Shown: positions 22,696 to 34,884 of the stretch, piece by piece
Layout: every line of letters begins with the position of its first letter
How positions within the stretch are numbered: position 1 is the stretch's first letter
Assembly: GCA_022605405.1 (NCBI GenBank)
Contig: JABYQQ010000008.1
Location: forward strand, 62,001 to 126,000
Direction of reading: 5' to 3'
Origin: Earliella scabrosa
Taxonomy: Eukaryota > Basidiomycota > Agaricomycetes > Polyporales > Polyporaceae
Length of the DNA stretch: 64,000 nt
Translations under genes and position numbers: made by a program
The notes under the pieces: generated by a model
The model's database searches: none
Told to the model about the DNA's origin: nothing
The model's input: only the letters and a program-made list of their open reading frames with translations

Positions 22696-23636
22696 ATGTC
22701 TGGTGTGGTCTCTCGCTTTAAGGCGACCTCGGGTCGCGTCCACCTTTTCAACCTTTCCCCTGCTCCGGGCTCAACATCAACGGTATGACTGGCTCTATGC
22801 ATTGGGTACACCTCGTCTGAAGCGCTCTTACAGCAAAAACGTCTGGGTCGCGGTCGGAGCTCTGGTCTTGGAAAGACCTCTGGGCGAGGTCACAAGGGTC
22901 AGAAGGCTCGTGCAGGGAACGGGAAGCCGAAGGCTGGGTTCGAGGGTGGTCAGACACCAATTGTCAAGCTATTTCCCAAGAGGGGTTTCGTCAATCAGTG
23001 AGTACGTCGCCATATTCCCTTGTCTCTCACCTTATGCGTGCGCCAGAAACGCGAAGACCTACGCTCCAATTAACCTCGACCGGTTGCAACACTGGATTGA
23101 CCAGGGCCGCATTACCTCTTCTCCCGACAAGCCTATCACTGCACGCGAACTGCTGCTGAGTGGCTGCATCCACCAGGTGCACGATGGGATTAAGTTGCTT
23201 GGAAGCGTGCGTGTCCGAGACATTGTTTGTCTCGTGCTGGCAATAACCTTCGGTTGTAGGGCGCGGAGCATCTGAAGACTGCCATCCACATCACCCCGTC
23301 ACGAGCTTCGCAAAGCGCAATAAAGGCTGTCGAGAAGAAGGGTGGAACTGTGTTCTGCAAGTACTACAACGAGCTTGCCCTCCGAGACTGCGTGAAAGGG
23401 AGAACAGATCGTACCGAGGCCGCACCTACGCGCAAAACAGACATCCGTATGTGTATCATCCACTGTACTATCTGGGCTCTATTGATCTGGTCCCAGTCTG
23501 GTATACCTCTTGGAAGAATCGGGGCTATCTTTCACCTACAGCGTTGTCCAAAATGCCGGCAGTGGAGGAGCGTTGGAAGGAGCTTTCGAAGCAGCTCCTG
23601 ACCTTCAAGACGCAAGAGTACGACAAGGCCAAGTAG
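22696..23636 (+). CDS. MRPL10: Mitochondrial large-subunit ribosomal protein uL15m
   Basis: Component of the mitochondrial 54S subunit. The start at 22696 ([20 protein letters not shown]) gives a basic, amphipathic presequence. A short intron after STST joins to [20 protein letters not shown], the bL15/uL15 signature rich in Gly and basic residues, followed by [20 protein letters not shown]. Later exons read [26 protein letters not shown] and, after another intron, [15 protein letters not shown]. The end is a fungal mitochondrial extension finishing QEYDKAK. The gene symbol follows the yeast name. An upstream in-frame extension exists but lacks conservation, so I chose this ATG. Confidence 0.92.
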
Positions 23637-23894
23637 ACACTACCTTATATTACCAGATCTATGTTAGTACTAGCACTACGTCCCGCCTTAACCACTCCCT
23701 CGTCCCTCTGCGCGTTGGAGGTAACCCAACAATAGGGCTCAGCTCAGCGCCCAGTGTGTCAGGATGTCGCATCAGCGGTTGTATGCGGCGTTCTCGTGTC
23801 CAGACCCTCGAATGGACTCTCACGAGTCAATGTCTCCAGCCCTAAGTTTCACAGGAGCTCTTTTCTGAGTCCCTGACACCGCTGTCGACATCCC

Positions 23895-26403
23895 ATGTCC
23901 CTGTTACCAGTCGCGACGCGTCCACTCTCGCGGTCTGTAGGCGCGTTTCCGCTGGTGCGGACTTCCGGTCCGTGGCTTCGCTCATACCGCAGTTACGCGA
24001 CTCGCTCCTCTCAAACAAATCCTATCTCTACTCAACGTCGTGCGTTTGACAAGCGAATCGCTCTCGGTGCTGCTCTTCTGCTGTCTGGCTATCTGTTCTC
24101 GTCAGTCGTGCATCTTGATGGCGAGGCGGCCTTGGACGGACGTGGTCCAAACCGTTCCACGAAGGCCGAGGCCCACAACCCACCTCCGCGGGCCGCCAGC
24201 CAGTCTAAGTATGGGACGAAAGAGGAGGTTCAGCAAGCCATTGAAGAGCTAAAGCAAGCACTTCCGCGTCAAGGCGCAGTGAACACGAACCCAACCGTGC
24301 TGCAGGAGTACGGGTCCTCGGACAAGTCGTATCACCCCACCTCTCCCCACTCGGTTGTCGTGAAGCCGGGGAGCACGGAGGACGTGATGGCGATTGTCAA
24401 CATCGCGCGCAAGTACAGGGTGCCCATTGTGCCGTACAGCGGGGCGACGAGCATGGAAGGACATTTCTCGGGGGTGAGTGCCTTGGGTTGTACGAGTCTA
24501 CCTATTTATCGAGCCCGGCCGCCCCATACTCTCAGTACCCATCCGGAAGTATCTGCCTTGACATGTCCGGCATGAACAAGATTCTGGAGATACACGGTTC
24601 GTCTCCGATTTCGACTTTGGCTCTGCGTTCTCTCATTGTATCACTGGTATGCGTGCTCCCGCAGAGGAGGACAGTGATCTCATTTGTCAAGCCGGTACGC
24701 GATGGGAAGACATCAACTACACCCTCAAAGAGAAGGGAATACCCCTCTTCTTCCCCGTATGCACACATACTAGTCTGTGTGCCGAAACGCCCTCTCATTG
24801 CTTGCGTAGCTCGACCCTGGACCAGGTGCCGTGAGTCGCGTTCGGCGTGTCACGGGCAGGATATGAGCTTAGTGAACTCTCTTGAAGACTATAGGCGGAA
24901 TGATCGGTACCGGCTGTTCTGGCAGTACGTACGGCGTTTCGGTCCTGATTGAATCAAGACTGACTCTATGGTGTAGCCAATGCCGTGAGGTACGGGACTG
25001 CGAGGGGAGAATGGTTCTTGAACATTGTAAGAGAACCTGATCCAGGACGTGGTACAGCTGACCGATATGAAGCCAATGTAGACAGCGGTTATGCCCAACG
25101 GCAAGGTGGTCAAGACACGACGGCGCGCCCGCAAGTCGTCCGCTGGTATAGACATGACGAAGCTCTTCATCGGCGCAGAAGGCACTCTGGGAATTGTCAC
25201 TGAGGGTATGGACATCATGGCACAGCGGAAGACGCCTGTCTAATACTTGTTGGATCACAGTAACGTTGCGACTAGCACCTGTCGTGCCGACGAAAGTCGC
25301 TATGGCACAATTCAAGAACGTGGAACATGCAGTCAATGCAGTACAGGAGATATTGAACACTCCCGCTGGACCTCATGTCCGTGAGTATAGAATCCCTTAC
25401 GCTAGGCAGTATACTCAGCGCCTTGGCCATTGCAGAATGCGTAGAGCTGTTGGATGACCACAGTGCGTATATGGTATGAGCTGTGCGTGATGTCGCGAAC
25501 TCATTGCTGCCTCCAGTGATGGCTGCCATCGATGCGGCTGGCCTCGTCTCGGAGAAGTATCCCATCCGAGACACGCTGTTCTTCAAGATACAAGGTGATC
25601 CGGCCGCTATTGAGTCAACGGCTCAAACAGTGCAGCAAGTCGTCGCGCGCCACGGCTCCTTGTCTTTCAAGTTCGCAAAGACTGACGCAGAAGCGGAGGA
25701 GCTGTGGGAGAACCGGAAGTATGCCCTCATAAGCACCATCCAGAGCGAGGAAGGCGCAAGATGCTGGACTACGGACGTCTGGTACGTTTATGATCGCGAG
25801 AGGTCAGCGTCTCGGGATCTGACATCCTCTAACGTAGTGTTCCTGTCTCTCGACTGCCTCAGCTTGTGTATGAAACCAAGAAGGACCTGCAGCAATCGAA
25901 CCTGAGGTCGACTATCGTTGGCCATGTCGGCGACGGTGAGAGAGAACTTGTCAGACCAATGTTACGCATATAATGATGGGAATCTCTACAGGAAACTTCC
26001 ACGCGCTCATCTTGTTCAAGACTGACGAAGAGCTGAAGGCCGTCAGCGATGCCGTTCATCGGCTTGTACATCGCGCCATCGCTCTGGACGGGACATGTGG
26101 GCAACAATTCTCTTGAGCGTGATCGTTGCAAACTGAGCAACCCTTTGCGCGACAGGTACCGGCGAGCACGGCGTCGGAGTGGGCAAGAAGGAATATCTGG
26201 TGGAAGAACTGGGCGCCGATACCGTCGAGCTCATGTGGACGATCAAGCGGGCGGTAGATCCGTTAGACATCATGAACCCTGGCAAGGTGACCCCGTTCCT
26301 TATCCGATACGTAGAGTCCTCGCTCATCATGATCCGACCGACAACACAGCTGTATCCTGACCTACCGGAAGAAGGTCGTACTTCATCGAAGAGGCAGAAC
26401 TAA
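23895..26403 (+). CDS. DLD1: Mitochondrial D-lactate dehydrogenase (cytochrome), FAD-linked
   Basis: Oxidises D-lactate to pyruvate and passes electrons to cytochrome c in the mitochondrial inner membrane or intermembrane space. The first exon ([18 protein letters not shown]) is a basic presequence, followed by a hydrophobic anchor ([17 protein letters not shown]). The PCMH-type FAD-binding domain is clear: [33 protein letters not shown], then across introns [30 protein letters not shown] and TNAVRYG. The C-terminal FAD-oxidase domain includes [43 protein letters not shown] and [13 protein letters not shown]. The metal/substrate histidines expected in HVGDGNFH and the ExGVG block are present. 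About nine introns; the last intron after NPGK joins to LYPDLPEEG. Appears intact. Confidence 0.92.
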
Positions 26404-26908
26404 GGAGCGTTGAGAGGTCAGTATGACCGTTGAGTCGCAATGAACGGTTCTTGTAATCACCGACTTTTCATTCGCTCCCACTCGGTCGTTCATCTCGATA
26501 GTCGAGTGTTTGTGGCAAAGTGGCGGTACGCAGTGGCGATCTCGATGCCACTGCCGGCGGGACAGTTAACCTGCTCGATCACAGCAGAATTTGTCGGGAT
26601 AATCATCTTAGATGTTCTCATACGACCTGATTAGACTGTCATCATCACCGGCGCTGCGAAGTGTAAGGTTGAATGTACATCCCTTGGAGGTATGCCCAGA
26701 GTATGCCATCATCGACCCTCGTCGACCCCGGAAGTGCTTCCCACGCAGGATCTCGGCAACCTGTGCCTACATATACATAAGCGAACCGTGACAGAGTCTT
26801 CGTCCGTCCCTCATTCAACCTTCAAGCTTTCAAGACTCGTCCGCTCTGTCCGTGATACTCAGCAGTCGTTCTCTTCGGTCGTCTCGTTTCGCAAGCTTCC
26901 GGGGCGCC
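26404..26908. other. Promoter region of the secreted peroxidase
   Basis: About 500 bp between the D-lactate dehydrogenase stop and the peroxidase start. A TATA-like stretch (TATACATAA, about 26771-26779) lies some 130 nt before the start, followed by a CT-rich leader. No gene is supported. Confidence 0.4.
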
Positions 26909-28648
26909 ATGAAGGTCGCTACAATCGCAGGCTCCGGCTTGCTCATGGTCCTCCCGTCAGCAGCAGGAGAATACATCTGGCCTTCAAAGTACGACTACTT
27001 GGAGGACGTTTTCCAGCTGCAGTCCGGCTACATTCGGCACGGCTTTGTCGATGGTGTGTAACTTTCTGCTTCCCAGCCCTCCCGGCTTGTTCACAAGAGT
27101 GTCAACGTCGCAACAGGCGTGAACCCGTGCTCGTTCTCCTCCGCGGGCACAGCGCGCCAGACCGCCGCTGAGTGGATCCGGACCGCGTACCACGACATGG
27201 CCACGCACGACGTCGCGACCGGCACGGGCGGGCTGGACGCCTCCATTCTGTTCGAGACCGACCGGGAGGAGAACGTGGGGGACGCGTTCAACGGCACGTT
27301 TGGCTTCTTAAGCAACTACTACAACATCAGGGCGTCCGCCTCGGACCTCCTCGCACTCTCGGTGGTTGTCGCCGCCGGTCACTGCGGCGGGCAGCAGATC
27401 CCGCTTCGTGCCGGCCGGATTGATGCTACCGAGGCCGGCCCGTTGGGAGTCCCGAAGCCGGACCAGGACATCGAGACGCATACCCGGATATTCGCCAAGG
27501 CGGGCTTCAATACCAGTGAGTTCTCTTGCTCACAGAATGACAGTGTTGACTAACCTACACTTCCTGCAGGCGATATGATCGCCATGGTTGCCTGCGGTCA
27601 CACCTTGGGCGGCGTCCACGGCGTGGATTTCCCAGAGATCACGTTCGACGACTCCCCGACGAACTTTGTGCACTTCGAGACCGGCAGCTCGTTCTCGTCG
27701 TTCGACAACAAGGTCGTGACGGAGTACCTGGACGGCACCACGCAGAACCTCCTCGTCGTGGGGAAGAACGAGACGAACAACTCGGACAAGCGTGTCTTCG
27801 GAGCGGACGGCAACGCCACCATGGCCGCGCTCGCCGACCCCGCGACCTTCCAGGCGAGGTGCGCGGACATCCTCGGGCGCATGATCGACACGGTCCCCGC
27901 CTCAGTCACGCTCTCGGAGCCCATCGAGCCTATTGAGGTCAAGCCGTACATCACCACGTTCGCGCTCAACAGCAACGGCACCCTCGACTTCGTCGGCCGC
28001 ATCCGCGTACGCGTCTCGGCGGTGACGGGCCGCGACTTCAGCAGCATGCAGGCGCACCTATCCTACGCCGACCGCGACGGCAAGAACTCGTCCGCGACGA
28101 TCAAGACCACCCGCGCAACCTTCAAGGGCGGCACGAGCACCGGCCTGTTCCGGGAGAACTTTGGTTGGTTCGAGTTCGGGACGACCCTCCCCGCAGGGAC
28201 CTCCATCGGCAGGTTCAACGTCCATCTTACGGAGACGTCCTCGGGACGAACGGAGGTGCACGATAACGCGGAACGCGGCTTTCCGGTCACGGACGCGGTC
28301 CTGTACCAGCAGTCGCAGTCGTGCTTGAATTCGACAATCGTGGACGGGAAGATAGGCTTGACTATCGTGGGGGCGGTGCGTAAGGAGCGCGCTGACGAGC
28401 CCGTCAGCGTGAGACTGGTCAAGCACGTTCCTCGGCAGGGCGCATTTTTGCCTAAGCTTGAATGGCACACGTTTCCGATGGAGAGGAGCGGCGAGAAGGG
28501 CGATTATGTGTTGTTCACCGCCAAACCACAGGTAGAGACGGACAGCTGGAGTACCACGTTTGACATTGTGTTGGGTGAAGGAGAGAGTGAGGCCAGAGCG
28601 GACTTCATAAGGACTTCGACGTTACCGTCTAACTGTGCCACCTTGTGA
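26909..28648 (+). CDS. Secreted plant-type heme peroxidase with extra C-terminal domain
   Basis: The start MKVATIAGSGLLMVLPSAAG is a signal peptide. The distal heme side is seen in EWIRTAYHDMATHD (distal Arg and His; Tyr stands where Trp or Phe is usual) followed by GTGGLDASI. The proximal side is MVACGHTLGGVHG. Two introns (about 27053-27116 and 27512-27570) split the peroxidase domain. After about residue 280 comes a roughly 250-residue extension with several N-glycosylation sequons (NGT, NSS, NST) and a beta-rich look; I do not recognise it as WSC or a carbohydrate-binding module. The enzyme should use H2O2 to oxidise small substrates outside the cell. The acidic Mn site and surface Trp of ligninolytic class II enzymes are not evident, so I do not call it lignin or manganese peroxidase. 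Confidence 0.87.
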
Positions 28649-28795
28649 TCACAACGGGTCTCCGGGTGTTAGATATACGGATTTCCTCATTGTCGGAACG
28701 GAGTGGCTACCGCCATAAATCCTGTCAGCCTGTCACGAGCGCGGCTCGTACTTACAACGGAATTGTTGACGGATAATGCAAGCGAAGGTGGAGAG

Positions 28796-29847
28796 CTATG
28801 GTAGCAAGACGACGAAATTGTTCCTGTCACCTTGACGAAACACAGTTTTCTTTTGATGCATAAGATAGTGTTGATGGGTAGTAGGAGTAGGACGCGGTGT
28901 CCGTCGGAAGAGCCAATATGCCATCTTGCCTCCCTCTTTCCATCGGACGAACACTTGCTCAAATCCGACCACCTTCATGAGATTGTCAAAGTGTTCAGGC
29001 GTCATGTACCGTGAGTTCAAGACGCAGGGTAGCGGGAGCTATGGAAATGATGAGGATTGGAGTACGTGGAGTACAGCGACATGGCGTACTGCAATGAATA
29101 ACAGGCCTTCCGAGCATAGCATGCTGTGGGCCAAGCGGAGCATCTTCCCTGTGTGACGGCACCTCAACCACATATTCTACTCGGGAGAGACACAGATAAG
29201 ACTCACCTCGATCGGTGGGGTTTGGGGGGAAGTTCAACACGAGGCTGAGGCTAACCACGTCCCACTTCTCCCGGTGTTCCTCGGGATTCATGAGGAGAAA
29301 GTCCTGTTCAAGGATGGAGGGATGCTGTGAATGGAGGTCTATGGGGGTCACGTTGATCCACGACTCGCACGAGGCATAGTTGTCGGGCTTCAATGCGCCA
29401 ACTTCGAGTAACCTGTGATGACAGTTCTCCGACGAGGTTCCACTGAGGCGTGTGGACTACTCACCGCAATCGGGTACCTCTCGCCTTCACGTCTGCCGAC
29501 AAGCGAAGCTCGCGCATCCATCCGATAAGGACGCCCTCGCTGCCTCCACCTCTATCTTTACCCTGTCCAATCGTGGACATGCGCTGGTAGGCTGCCAGCC
29601 CTCCCAGCTCTTCTATCTCCTGCCTCACACCCGCCAATTCGGTCTTGGCGGACGCGGCCTCGTCCGGTTTGTCATGAATTATCTGTTGTAGCTGTGATTG
29701 ACGTTTGAGGAGGACGTGGAAGCGCCGAATGGTGGTTCTAGTTGCTTGCGGGCGACTCGAGGAACCAGAAGGATTCGAAGAGCGGTCAGATGGCCAGTCG
29801 GGGGACGTCACCGGAACCTTGCGCTTGTGCTTCCGTGTTTTGGGCAT
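28796..29847 (-). CDS. BMT2: 25S rRNA adenine-N1 methyltransferase Bmt2-like
   Basis: The start MPKTRKHKRKVPVTSP is a basic nucleolar-type leader. Conserved blocks follow: ELGGLAAYQRMSTIGQGKDR, the SAM-site start LLEVGALKPDNYASC (across an intron at about 29410-29470), INVTPIDLHSQHPSILEQDF, and WDVVSLSLVLNFPPNPTDRG, then after an intron KMLRLAHSMLCSEGLLFI and the final exon with YMTPEHFDNLMKVVGF and FVVLLP. These match the Bmt2 family, which makes one m1A in 25S rRNA helix 65 in yeast. It is a single-domain SAM enzyme and looks complete with three introns. Confidence 0.88.
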
Positions 29848-30626
29848 AAGGAATTACACATGGGCGGTGTTGCATGTGAGTCGGACGGACAGAGAGCGTG
29901 TCTCACTATAGCCCGCGCGCGAAGAGATGAGCAAGATGGCTTGGGGAAGGAGGAGGAAGTGGAAGTGGAAGAGACCAAGAGTCGGGGAAGAGTCTTCACG
30001 CCACAATGCCTCTCCGGAGCGCCCGGGATGAACTTGCCGTTGAATCAGGACTGCAACTCGCGCCGACGAGCTAGATCTGACCTCTTCTCTACTACTTATG
30101 TCCTTCCTCCGTGAGTCTTTGCTTCGCTTGCGATGCGCTGTGAATCTGACCACGGCCGAATACTCTTCAGGCACACAGCTCGGTGCTTGCGGTCACCGTC
30201 CGCCGTCTAGGGCGCGCTACCAGGGTCGATGGACACCTTCTGCGCCGTACTACCGCCAGCTCAAGCTGGCCGCAGCCGAACATTCATGTCAGAAATTTTC
30301 ACGAGTTGTGGCCCTGAAGGCTGTTATGGACGTCGTGCGAGCGCATTACATCCATACAGGCAAGATCTCACCAGCGTATCGTCACCGAGTGACTTCCCAG
30401 AACCAAAACTCGACTGGCTGGGTACCCTCTAGCCGGAATTCCCTCTTTACGAAGCGAGTGCAGAGAACTCTCATGGCGTCAAGACCCCAACGCCGCCCAC
30501 CGATGTTCGCGAGGCCGCTCACCGCGTGCCCATGAGGCATGATGCATGACCGCTTATGCTTTCATCCACGTTCTCAACATCCTATAAAGCCCGGGCAGGT
30601 CTTGCATCAGCTACCGCCAGTCTTCC
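29848..30626. other. Divergent intergenic region (BMT2 / P450 no. 1)
   Basis: About 780 bp with a clear TATA box at 30583 for the P450. Open frames between 29850 and 30540 have no family features and no splice-consistent joins, so I treat them as non-coding. Confidence 0.5.
30583..30588 (+). promoter_or_regulatory. TATA box of P450 no. 1
   Basis: TATAAA in CCTATAAAGCCC, only 39 nt before the start codon at 30627. Transcription from the usual distance would leave a very short 5' UTR. Confidence 0.65.
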
Positions 30627-32950
30627 ATGGCTATCTCCTCTGCTGATATACTTGTTCTTTCTCTGTGCGGTCTCCTGAGCCTGTGGCTATGGGCTCGAGG
30701 TCGCCGGTCAAACCGTCTACCTCATCCTCCTGGCCCTCGCGGGCTGCCGCTCATCGGCAACTTGCTTGATTTGCCCAGTCCCCAAGACAAGCCTTGGGAG
30801 GTATACAGCAACTGGAGTCACCAACATAGTACGTGCGCGCACATACATACCACAAGAAGGACTAACCTCGATACCTTCCCACAATCGCAGACTCGGATAT
30901 CATACACATCTCAGCTCTGGGCACGAACATTGTTATCGCAAGTTCTTTGGAGGTTGTGAATGAATTGCTCGACAAACGCTCTGCCCTCTACTCTGACAGG
31001 TTGCGTCCCTCTCCTCCTCGCCAGGAAGCGTATTGATCTGTCATCGCCTTTCCAGACCCCGGATGATCATGCTGAACGAGCTGTGGGTACACTCTCACAC
31101 CGCACCAAACCTTGCTTCTAGCCTTCGGAGTATTTGCTCAACCTCGGCTGCAGATGCGGATTTGGCTGGGGAATGGCATTCTTGCCGTATGGCGACTCCT
31201 GGAGGGACTCGAGAAGGATGGCTCATCAGGAGTTCCACTCGGGTCCTGTCAAGCGATTCCGGCCTAACGAACAGAAGTCGGCGCACCAGTTTCTGGTCAA
31301 CATGTATCGGCAGCCTGAGAAGATGATGCACAATCTCCGCCAGTACGTACGGGAGCCTCGCTCACTCTCACGAAAGGCGTGCCGACGGTCCAGAATCGTC
31401 GCTAACGTATCTCTCAGCTTGGCAGGTTCCACGATCATGTCCGTTGCATATGATATTGACGTCAAGGCTTTCGACGATCCATACATTCTCACCGCCGAAG
31501 CTGCCGCCGAGTCTATATCGGAGACGACCAACGCCGGCTCGTACTTCGTGGATGTCTTGCCATTCCGTGAGTTCAGGAGAACATCCTATATCCACTCATC
31601 GCTCATCTAGACCACCTCACAGTCAGATATGTCCCGGAATGGTTCCCTGGGGCTGGCTTTCAGAAGGACGCGAAAAGGTGGCGTGTGGCAGTCGAAAGGC
31701 TACGCGACGCCCCGTACGAGAACGTCAAACAGCGCATGGTAAGCCGCTCTCCTGAGTCCTGGACCCTGGACCCCCACCTCCAATTGACTTGCTGGCACCT
31801 TCGCATTCCTCAGCTCTCAGGAGACCTCAGTGATTGTGCCGCCAAATCACTTCTGGAGAGGTACAGCAAGGACACCAAGAACGCAGGATACATCGACTTC
31901 ACTATGCGCTCGTCACTCGGCTCTGTTTACGTGGGTAAGTGTGCTGACGCGTCTCCACTGTGGTTACTGCTAACCGACGTCACGTCCGGCAGGAGGGGCT
32001 GATACCGTATGCGAAGTTCTTCTCTTGATCATGTGTACTCATATGTACGCTGACGAGCGGAACAGACCGTTTCGGCATTGGGATCATTCTTCCTCGCCAT
32101 GACCCTGCACCCGGAGATTCAGGAGAAGGCTCGCAAGGAACTCGACCAGGTGGTTGGGTCGCAAAGGCTTCCCGACTTCTCTGACCAGCCGTCGCTTCCG
32201 TACATTGATGCAATTGTGAGAGAATCGCTGCGCTGGAATCCTGTCGTTCCCGTCGGTACGTGCAGTGTCAGGCTTCTGTGCTCCGCAAGCGACGACTTCT
32301 GACATTCTTGTACCAGACGTCCCGCATATGCTCTCTGAAGACGATGTTTACAACGGCTACTACCTTCCAAAGGGGACGCTCGTCGTCGCTAATCAATGGT
32401 GCGCTCATCTCAATATTGTATTTTAACGGGCCGGCAGCGACTTACGTCACTGCCAATCCTTCTCTTCTTCTTTCGTTATCCCTCCTTGACCCTTTGTCTG
32501 ACCTCATCGTTCTCGAAAGGGCGATTCTACATGATGAAAAGGCCTACCACGACCCCTTGACCTACAACCCAGACCGATTTCTACGCCCAGACGGAACGCT
32601 CGATCCCAACGTGCGCGACCCATCCGTCGCGGCGTTCGGCTTTGGGCGGCGTATCTGTCCAGGGCGGTTCATGGCCATCGACTCGATGTGGATCACCATC
32701 GCGTGTGTCCTTGCCGTGTTCGATATTAAGAAGGCAATTGGAGAAGACGGAAAGGAGGTCACTCCTGATGGAGAATATATATCCGGCTTCTTGTGGTACG
32801 TCCCTGGATTATCCTCGCAGTCTGGAGAGCGTTGCCTTCCCGAGTACTCATGCGTCTCCTAGTCATCCGAAGCCTTTCCCGTGCGTCGTCAAGCCGCGTT
32901 CGAAGGAGCACGAAGCGCTGCTGATGGAGCTGGCGCGTCAGGATGCATAA
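30627..32950 (+). CDS. Cytochrome P450 monooxygenase no. 1
   Basis: Microsomal class II P450. It begins with an N-terminal membrane anchor (ADILVLSLCGLLSLWLWARG) and the proline hinge HPPGPRGLPLIGNLLDLP. Further blocks: MAFLPYGDSWRDSRRMAH (helix C), GGADTTVSALGSFFLAMTLH (helix I, Asp-Thr-Thr present), ESLRWNPVVP (ExxR), YNPDRFLRPDG and the heme-binding FGFGRRICPGRF near 32640. It ends ELARQDA at 32948-32950. The overall look is that of the P450 families expanded in wood- and litter-decay basidiomycetes; the substrate is unknown. There are about ten introns. One exon is just 14 nt (31993-32006) and codes for the oxygen-activation motif. P450 no. 2 in this window shares the motif order but not all introns. 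Confidence 0.9.
31993..32006 (+). other. 14-nt microexon in P450 no. 1
   Basis: The upstream exon ends at 31934 with one leftover base. Intron 31935-31992 (58 nt) has donor GTAAGT; intron 32007-32065 (59 nt) has donor GTATGC. The 14 nt between them, GAGGGGCTGATACC, complete the helix I motif GGADT|TVSA in frame. Both introns carry CTAAC or CTGAC-type branch sites. Confidence 0.8.
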
Positions 32951-33269
32951 AATCGTTTACGTGCATGCTACATATGTACCTCGCTTCAACCAAGTACCAC
33001 GGTATCACTCTGATTTCACGAGCACATCCCGCTCCCCGCGCGGCCAGCGCTTCATGGTCAAGAGGTGCTCGTATCGTACCGCTTTGGACAACGGTGTAGG
33101 CTTCCCGGGAGCCCCTGAGCCTCCCTGAGCCCGGGGGGAGGTGAAGCATACCTGGGGAGGTGAAGCATACCTTGCATCAGTCGGGGTTCGTATGGATGAT
33201 GTAGTAGAGGCAGTGGCGTCGACAGCTTGAGCACTCAGGGCACTCAAGATAATCGCGCAGCCTTGCATA
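32951..33269. other. Convergent intergenic region (P450 no. 1 / F-box-like gene)
   Basis: About 320 bp of 3' flanks. A directly repeated short segment, ACCTGGGGAGGTGAAGCAT-like, occurs near 33133-33172. No gene is supported. Confidence 0.4.
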
Positions 33270-34581
33270 TCAGTCTGTCGTCGGAACCGCACATCAGTGA
33301 GAGATCGAAAGCACAGGAAGCTTGATTGTACTCACAGCGACGCGCACTGACGTGCAGAATACCACTGTCTCGCGCCCGTGGCCAGCAGCCTGTGATGTCC
33401 TGCACCCATCGCGCGTCGTCCCGCTGGTCACTATAGGGTCTATAGGTGACGGTCCACGAGATGCGGCGCAAGCCGCTGAACATGGGTTTCGATAGGATGA
33501 CGTCCATATCACCGCAGTGCCTCTGCAAGTATTTGAGTAGGCTATCGTACCGTTGGTGTCCGACAGTGTGTGTAATGTCGACGATGCGGAGGTGCTTCGA
33601 GCGTATGTACCTGAGGACATGCGTAACAGCGGATACCTCCATGGCCAGCGTAAGCTCCTCGAGGCGCACGAAGGACGACAGGTCTGGCAGAGATGTGCAC
33701 CGTTGAGCCAAGGGCGCTAGACCGGCGAACAACTCTTACCTCGGTAGTTCATGTGGGGACCTGGACAGAGGGCAAGAGTCTTGACGTTCGTGCCCCACAT
33801 GTGCGAGAACTTGAACATGCTCATGGGGAACAAATTCTCCTTCATCTGCGGAGATCCACGTTAGATCACAGCAGAGCAACGCAGGTCAACAATTGCATAC
33901 TATGAGCGTGGTGAGATCGTTGACACGCGTCGATTCAATGAGGGATTTGGTGAGATCGTCATCCCCGCCCACTGGCATGCCGCCGTCCGTGCGCGGTATG
34001 AAGAGGCGAGACATAGCCAAATGTCGGATACGGGGGAACGACCAGACCAGGCCAACGAAGTCCACGAAGGACTCGAACTCCAATCTGGTGAGGACCAGCT
34101 TGTCGAGTGAGGGGCAGCTGGCAGGGAACAACTTCGCGAAATCCAAGGCTTCCGGGCGCATTCCCGGCCAGTCACTTTCACCGTCGAGTGTCAAGGAATT
34201 GAGGTTCGACAGTAGCACGACGACATCCGCAGGAAGGGGCGTCCTGAAGTCGTCCTCTTCCTCAGAGAGACACTGGCCTAAGCCCAGACTGAGGTGCTTC
34301 ACCAACGGAGCTAGCTCGCGGCGCTCGGCCATGGTCCGCGCAAACAGTGAAGCCCGCCAGTGGTCGTGGAGGGAGACCTCATTGTATAGGTGATACATCG
34401 CCCGGTGCAGCATTCCCTTGCACACGAGGGCGCATGAATGCAGTGTCGCACGACGGACCCTGGCTTGATTGTCGAACTTGGCCAAAAGGTGGTACTCGGG
34501 CTCAACCACTGCGTCAACTACAAGCCAGAGTATGTCGGCCGGAGGCGGCGTAAAGAGGACGTTAGGTGCGGTCGGTCGCAT
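33270..34581 (-). CDS. F-box/LRR-like basidiomycete protein
   Basis: The start is ATG at 34581. Residues 15-60 (ILWLVVDAVVEPEYHLLAKF, then ATLHSCALVCKGMLHRAMYH) resemble the degenerate F-box found in large lineage-specific families of Agaricomycetes. Leucine-rich segments follow: VKHLSLGLGQCL, LLSNLNSLTLDGES and LDKLVLTRLEFESF. Two further exons continue the pattern with LVRLEELTLAM-like and RYIRSKHLRIVDITH. My best model ends just after HVSARR with a stop at 33270-33272. Such proteins may recruit targets to SCF ubiquitin ligases, but they often diverge and no partner can be named. The 3' end is tentative. Confidence 0.65.
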
Positions 34582-34884
34582 GAGGAACGTTCGTCGGAGG
34601 GATCCTGGAATTCGCTGAAGGCGTAGCCTGAGTTTGAGCGAGCCGTCGTTTCCGCCAGAACGAGAGGGTACTTACAATAGAGTGGCTTGAGAAGGAACAA
34701 GTAGCCGTTGCGAACCTCGCCCTACTTATGTATGTACGTACCAGTCGTGGTACGGGCCAGTGAAACCAAGTGGAGCCATTCGGCCTTAGGCGCGGAAAGT
34801 TGATTCAAGTCTCCATATGGCAGTACTAGTGATCAGCTATTACTACTCCAACTTATGGGTCTAGTACTACAACAGGCTGAAGAT
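34582..34884. other. Intergenic region upstream of the F-box-like gene
   Basis: About 300 bp between the F-box-like start and the TRAPPC13 stop, both on the minus strand. It holds a promoter and a 3' UTR; no distinct element was recognised. Confidence 0.4.

Noticed and set aside
26909..28648. Lignin or manganese peroxidase
   Set aside because: The motifs of ligninolytic class II enzymes (Phe at the distal site, acidic Mn site, surface Trp) are not evident, and there is a long foreign C-terminal domain.
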